From NCBI GenBank assembly GCA_905215675.1, contig CAJMRA010000073.1, forward strand, positions 1 through 9,162: 9,162 nucleotides of DNA, written 5' to 3'. This DNA is from an uncultured bacterium (lineage in GTDB: Bacteria > Desulfobacterota > Desulfovibrionia > Desulfovibrionales > Desulfovibrionaceae). Of this stretch, positions 6,542-9,162 are shown in pieces; position 1 is the first letter of the stretch; the number at the start of each line of letters is the position of its first letter. Made by a program: the position numbers and the translations under genes. The notes under the pieces are model-generated. The model saw only the letters and a program-made list of their open reading frames with translations, was not told the origin of the DNA and searched no databases.

Positions 6542-6566
6542 GCAGGCCGCTTACAGGGCGGCCTGC
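6542..6566 (-). other. 9-bp hairpin across the DUF533 stop codon
   Basis: GCAGGCCGC (6542-6550) and GCGGCCTGC (6558-6566) form a perfect 9-bp stem with a 7-base loop that contains the stop codon of the DUF533-like gene. No T-tract follows. It lies about 25-30 bases before the ribosome-binding site of the repeat peptide, where it could damp read-through or change the relative expression of the two genes. A functional role is inferred only. Confidence 0.45.
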
Positions 6567-7354
6567 TGCTGACGGAATTCCACCACCTGAGCGTCCAGCG
6601 CCGCTTTTTCCCCGGCGTTGATGCCCAGGGAAGTCGCCAGCGCATCCAGATAGCTGCGCTCCATAAAATGATCGCCGCCCGTAATCATGGCGGAAATACG
6701 GTAGACGTCCAGGGCTTCCTCATGATTGCGGACACGCGCGGCCAGCACGCCGGGATCCAGCGGCTGTTCCAGCGAACGGGCCACCAGCGCATCCGCGCTC
6801 TGATTGGGGAACAGCTGCGCCGCGGCCTCGCGGATGTGCGCCTTTTCGTCTTCATCAATATGCCCGTCGGCACGCGCGGCAAAAATCATGGCTTCCAGCA
6901 GCAGCCGGGCGGCATCGTCCTGCATGGGCAGGGCCGCCTGCGGCGTCTGCGGCGCAAGTTCGGGCTGCATCACCGTCGCCCTTGCGGGCTCCGCCTGCGA
7001 CGACGCCCCCGACCATTTCTGGAACATCTTCCACGCCAGCGCGCCCACGGCCGCCGTACCGCCCACCACCAGCGCGCCCTTGGCCACCTTGCGGGCCGTC
7101 TTGCCGGACATGAGCGTCCCCAGCAGACCGCCGAACGCGGCGGACCCCAGCAACGCGCCGAGACCGCCCGCGGAATTGGCCACGTTGCGAACGCTTCCGG
7201 CCGCGCTTCCGGCCATGCCGGACAAACCGTCCTTGAGACTCTGCGCCGTCGGATTCTGCCCGAGCCCGCCGAGCATACCGCCGATCTTGTCCCTGACCTC
7301 GTTGCCGAACTGCGAATTCAGCTGGGAACCCAGCTTGTTGAACAGGTCTTTCAT
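6551..7354 (-). CDS. DUF533 (YebE-like) protein with TerB-like domain
   Basis: This 267-residue protein matches the DUF533/YebE pattern. A Gly/Ala-rich N-terminal half holds SGKTARKVAKGALVVGGTAA (83-102) and a short hydrophobic segment (about 94-109, ALVVGGTAAVGALAWK) that may insert in or lie on the membrane. A Pro/Gln/Ala-rich linker (about 118-145) leads to a helical C-terminal domain (about 146-262) resembling TerB, including FAARADGHIDEDEKAHI (158-174). The biochemical role of DUF533 proteins is not established; TerB-like domains bind metal in tellurite-resistance proteins, but this is weak evidence here. The ATG at 7354 is chosen because AAGGTG lies 6 bases upstream and the protein then begins with a plausible amphipathic MKDLFNKLG. 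An in-frame extension up to 7474 is possible but low-complexity. The repeat-peptide gene begins about 40 bases downstream. It may be co-transcribed with its neighbours without sharing their function. Confidence 0.88.
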   Translation of the reverse strand: MKDLFNKLGSQLNSQFGNEVRDKIGGMLGGLGQNPTAQSLKDGLSGMAGSAAGSVRNVANSAGGLGALLGSAAFGGLLGTLMSGKTARKVAKGALVVGGTAAVGALAWKMFQKWSGASSQAEPARATVMQPELAPQTPQAALPMQDDAARLLLEAMIFAARADGHIDEDEKAHIREAAAQLFPNQSADALVARSLEQPLDPGVLAARVRNHEEALDVYRISAMITGGDHFMERSYLDALATSLGINAGEKAALDAQVVEFRQQQAAL

Positions 7355-7456
7355 GTATTTCACCTTGCGGCGTCCGCCGCGTTTGCCCGCTCCGCGCGCC
7401 GCGCAACGGCGGCCGGAGGGGACGACATACAGACAGGGGAAGTTGGTTTCCGAAGC

Positions 7457-7472
7457 GGCGCGGTGCCGCGCC
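7457..7472. other. Short GC palindrome in the nrnA-DUF533 gap
   Basis: The 16-base sequence GGCGCGGTGCCGCGCC is a near-perfect palindrome that can fold as a 6-bp stem with a tetraloop. It sits in the 166-base gap (7355-7520) after nrnA. No T-tract follows on either strand, so it is a weak candidate for a transcription end. I saw no convincing promoter in this gap. Confidence 0.35.
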
Positions 7473-7520
7473 ATGCCCCCGGATGACGCCCACTATGTCG
7501 CATGTCCTGTCAGCAAAGCG

Positions 7521-8552
7521 TCAGTCCGCCGGGGCGTCCTCCCTGTTCAGCTGTTCGGTCGCCGCCGCAAGCACGGCATCCTCGGCATCCTCCCGTTTCA
7601 TGGTCAGCAGTCCCCCGGCGGCGTTGCGGTGCCCGCCGCCGCCGAAGCGCGCCGCGACCGCCCGGACATCGGTCGTTCCGGCGGAACGCATGCTCAACTT
7701 GAAGGTCCCCGGCGCATCTTCCCGCAAAAGGGCGGCCATGCGCACGCCCCTCAGGCGGCGCAGCTGATCCGCGATGCCTTCGCAATCCTCCCGGCGCGCG
7801 CCGCAGCGCTGCAAATCCTCCAGCGTCACGGTACACAGCGCAATGGAACCGTCGCGGGCGCAGCGAATCCCGCCGAGCGACCGTACCCAGAGACGCAACC
7901 GGCCCATGCTCCAGGAACTTTCGAGGCGTTCGCGCAGTCCGTGCAAATCGCAGCCGTTTTCCACCAGCAGCGCCGTCAGCTTCAGCACGTCCGCCGACGT
8001 GTTGCCGTGCAGGAAGCCTCCGGTATCCGTCACCAGCCCCAGCATGATCGCCTGCGCGAAATCGCCCGTCGGCGGCACGCCCAGCGCAAGGCCCACATAG
8101 GCCGCCAGCTGCGCGGTGGCCGCCGCGCCCGGCTCTATCCAGCGGGCCGCGGCCGGCATGGGCTCTCCCAGATGATGATCGATATTGAAGACCGGCAACG
8201 ACGCCAGCAGCGGCTCCAGATCGCCGCCGACGCGTCCGGCCTCGCTGCAATCGACCACCACCGCCGCCGACGGCCTGAACGGCAGCGTGCCAACGCTGTT
8301 GCGCAATATGCCGGGCAGCGGCAGAAACTCCAGATAATCGTAAATGCCCGTCGCGCTGTACAGCACATATTCCTTGCCCAGGAAACGCAGGATATGCCCC
8401 AGCGCCGCCACGGCCCCCAGCGCGTCGCCGTCCGGGTTCACATGCCCGGACACGATGAAACGATCCCCGCCGCGCAGGGCGTCGGCCATGCGCAGCGCAT
8501 CCTCCCGCCAGCGCTCCGGCACATACTCAAGAAACGTCTTACTCTGCAGCAT
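7521..8552 (-). CDS. nrnA: DHH-family oligoribonuclease / pAp phosphatase NrnA
   Basis: NrnA hydrolyses 2-5 nucleotide RNA fragments to mononucleotides, completing RNA decay, and dephosphorylates 3'-phosphoadenosine 5'-phosphate (pAp). The 343-residue protein has all the expected metal-binding motifs: HVNPDGDALG (37-46, with Asp41 and Asp43), VVDCSEAGRVG (99-109, Asp101), the DHH triad (125-127) and VTDTGGF (174-180, Asp176). The C-terminal DHHA1 domain ends with the GGGGHRNAAGG substrate loop (304-314). The length is typical. The ATG at 8552 overlaps the end of DUF503 by 14 bases, and AGGTGG lies 6 bases upstream, so the two are translated from one mRNA. In many Desulfovibrionaceae the gene is, as I recall, directly followed by truB; here three other genes intervene. 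Confidence 0.95.
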   Translation of the reverse strand: MLQSKTFLEYVPERWREDALRMADALRGGDRFIVSGHVNPDGDALGAVAALGHILRFLGKEYVLYSATGIYDYLEFLPLPGILRNSVGTLPFRPSAAVVVDCSEAGRVGGDLEPLLASLPVFNIDHHLGEPMPAAARWIEPGAAATAQLAAYVGLALGVPPTGDFAQAIMLGLVTDTGGFLHGNTSADVLKLTALLVENGCDLHGLRERLESSWSMGRLRLWVRSLGGIRCARDGSIALCTVTLEDLQRCGARREDCEGIADQLRRLRGVRMAALLREDAPGTFKLSMRSAGTTDVRAVAARFGGGGHRNAAGGLLTMKREDAEDAVLAAATEQLNREDAPAD

Positions 8553-8841
8553 AAATTTCCACCTGACTATCCGTCATCCGCTCGGGACAAACTTCCTCCA
8601 TCATCAACAGGCATTTGTCCATGCGGCTGCGCAAGTGCGCCTCGCTGTTGGAAAGGGACGCCACCGCAAGGCGCAGCCGCGTCAGACTGTCTTCCGTTCC
8701 GGCCTCGGCAACGGCCACGTTGAACGTATTGCGCACCTTCTGCTTCAAACTGTTGGCCACGCGCCGCTTGCCCTTGAGATTGTCGTTGCCGTCCAGACTG
8801 AATTCCACCGTCAGCACCGCCACAAAAAGCGTCGCTCCCAT
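8539..8841 (-). CDS. DUF503 family protein (YlxP-like)
   Basis: This 100-residue protein belongs to DUF503: the N-terminal strand MGATLFVAVLTVEF, the family hallmark NLKGKRRVANSLKQKVRNTF (21-40), then NVAVAEAGTED (41-51) and LRLAVASLS (56-64). DUF503 (YlxP) genes commonly sit beside infB and rbfA. A role in ribosome maturation has been proposed, but the molecular function is not firmly known. The ATG at 8841 is chosen over an upstream in-frame start at 8895 because AGGGAGG lies directly before it and the family core starts there. It overlaps nrnA by 14 bases. No rbfA lies between it and nrnA, and no infB end can be recognised upstream within the window. Confidence 0.92.
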   Translation of the reverse strand: MGATLFVAVLTVEFSLDGNDNLKGKRRVANSLKQKVRNTFNVAVAEAGTEDSLTRLRLAVASLSNSEAHLRSRMDKCLLMMEEVCPERMTDSQVEIYAAE

Positions 8842-9162
8842 GCGCCTCCCTGTATGCACTTGAGCATTTGCGGTTTGAACCGCGTTGCGTTTCAAACCAT
8901 ACGGCCTGTTGTTTCGCGGAAAAAACGCGGTTTTTCCGCTCCGTTCGGGCCGGGCGGCGCTGTGCCGCCGCCTCGCGTCTTGCCTTTGAAAAAGGCAAAA
9001 CGCCCTTGCGTGTTGTCGGAAAATGTTCCGTTTCCACCCTTGCCAAAAGTTACGCTCAGGTCAAGCGGGAGAGACCGGCACGGCCATTCCCCGCCGCCCC
9101 CCAAAAGGAACGATGCCCGGCGGTTTCCATAATCATGACGTGCCGCCGGGGGACGACGATGC
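8842..9162. other. Gene-free region with four hairpins upstream of DUF503
   Basis: No convincing gene lies in these 321 bases. A minus-strand frame is open from the right edge to 8892, but its conceptual protein is low-complexity, lacks a supported start and crosses several palindromes. Four inverted repeats are clear: GGTTTGAA/TTCAAACC (8872-8898), GCGGAAAAA/TTTTTCCGC (8916-8939), GGCGGC/GCCGCC (8953-8969), and a 13-bp stem with one mismatch (8975-9003, loop GAA). None has a proper T-tract after it on the minus strand. The region probably holds the 3' end signals of an upstream gene and the leader of DUF503. I could not settle on a promoter; a TATGGT at about 8899-8904 lacks a good -35 box. 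Confidence 0.55.
8975..9003. repeat. 13-bp hairpin sharing a core with the rpsO-pnp palindrome
   Basis: GCGTCTTGCCTTT (8975-8987) pairs with AAAGGCAAAACGC (8991-9003) with a single C-A mismatch and a GAA loop. Its core, CTTTTTCAAAG read on the minus strand, equals the core of the palindrome at 3653-3690 read on the plus strand. Both sit between genes. This may indicate a family of dispersed intergenic palindromes, but two partial matches in one window are weak evidence. Confidence 0.45.

Noticed and set aside
5109..6572. Long plus-strand frame opposite the kinase-PqqD and repeat-peptide genes
   Set aside because: The minus-strand genes have ribosome-binding sites, family motifs and codon-level repeat evidence. 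The opposite frame has none of these.
7355..7520. A promoter or tRNA/small RNA gene in the nrnA-DUF533 gap
   Set aside because: No -35/-10 pair with acceptable spacing and no cloverleaf was found; only a short palindrome is visible.
6804..8723. A 639-codon plus-strand frame opposite DUF533, nrnA and DUF503
   Set aside because: It crosses three supported minus-strand genes, one of them nrnA with all DHH motifs intact.
8892..9162. Minus-strand open frame running in from the right edge
   Set aside because: The conceptual protein is low-complexity, crosses three hairpins, and resembles no family. I treat the region as non-coding, but a gene end beyond the edge cannot be excluded.

Overview
The window looks like a piece of a GC-rich chromosome from a sulfate-reducer-type Desulfobacterota, most likely Desulfovibrionaceae. 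This rests on the gene order (DUF503, DHH-family nrnA, truB, rpsO, pnp), on recalled similarity of the S15 and PNPase proteins to Desulfovibrio homologues, and on the high GC content. I ran no database search, so genus is not assigned. Every supported gene lies on the minus strand, so transcription runs from high to low coordinates.

Layout in transcription order. A gene-free stretch of about 320 bases (8842-9162) with four hairpins precedes DUF503 (8539-8841), which overlaps nrnA (7521-8552) by 14 bases. After a 166-base gap come a DUF533/TerB-like protein (6551-7354), a 100-residue Tat-like exported peptide with nine X-Thr/Ser-Arg tripeptide repeats (6207-6509), and, 3 bases later, a fusion of an HPr-kinase-like domain with a PqqD-like domain (4977-6203). 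A good sigma-70-type promoter (4929-4957) lies just before truB (3998-4915). It is followed by rpsO (3703-3972), a 238-base gap with two long hairpins, pnp (1233-3464) and a conserved-looking gene of unknown function (244-1221). A strong 14-bp hairpin terminator (119-149) closes the block.

The housekeeping genes serve RNA metabolism and translation: TruB makes tRNA pseudouridine-55, S15 is an early 30S assembly protein, PNPase degrades RNA 3'-5', and NrnA removes short oligoribonucleotides and pAp. The three genes between nrnA and truB do not belong to that set. The exported peptide and the kinase-PqqD fusion are so tightly coupled that they probably act together.

The most interesting candidate is this peptide plus kinase-PqqD pair. 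Tripeptide repeats in a small secreted protein beside a PqqD-type peptide-binding domain resemble peptide-modification (RiPP-like) loci. No radical SAM enzyme or other maturase is visible in the window, so this remains a hypothesis. Secondary points are a predicted near-leaderless truB transcript, the hairpins between rpsO and pnp, and the lack of rbfA where it is often found beside DUF503.
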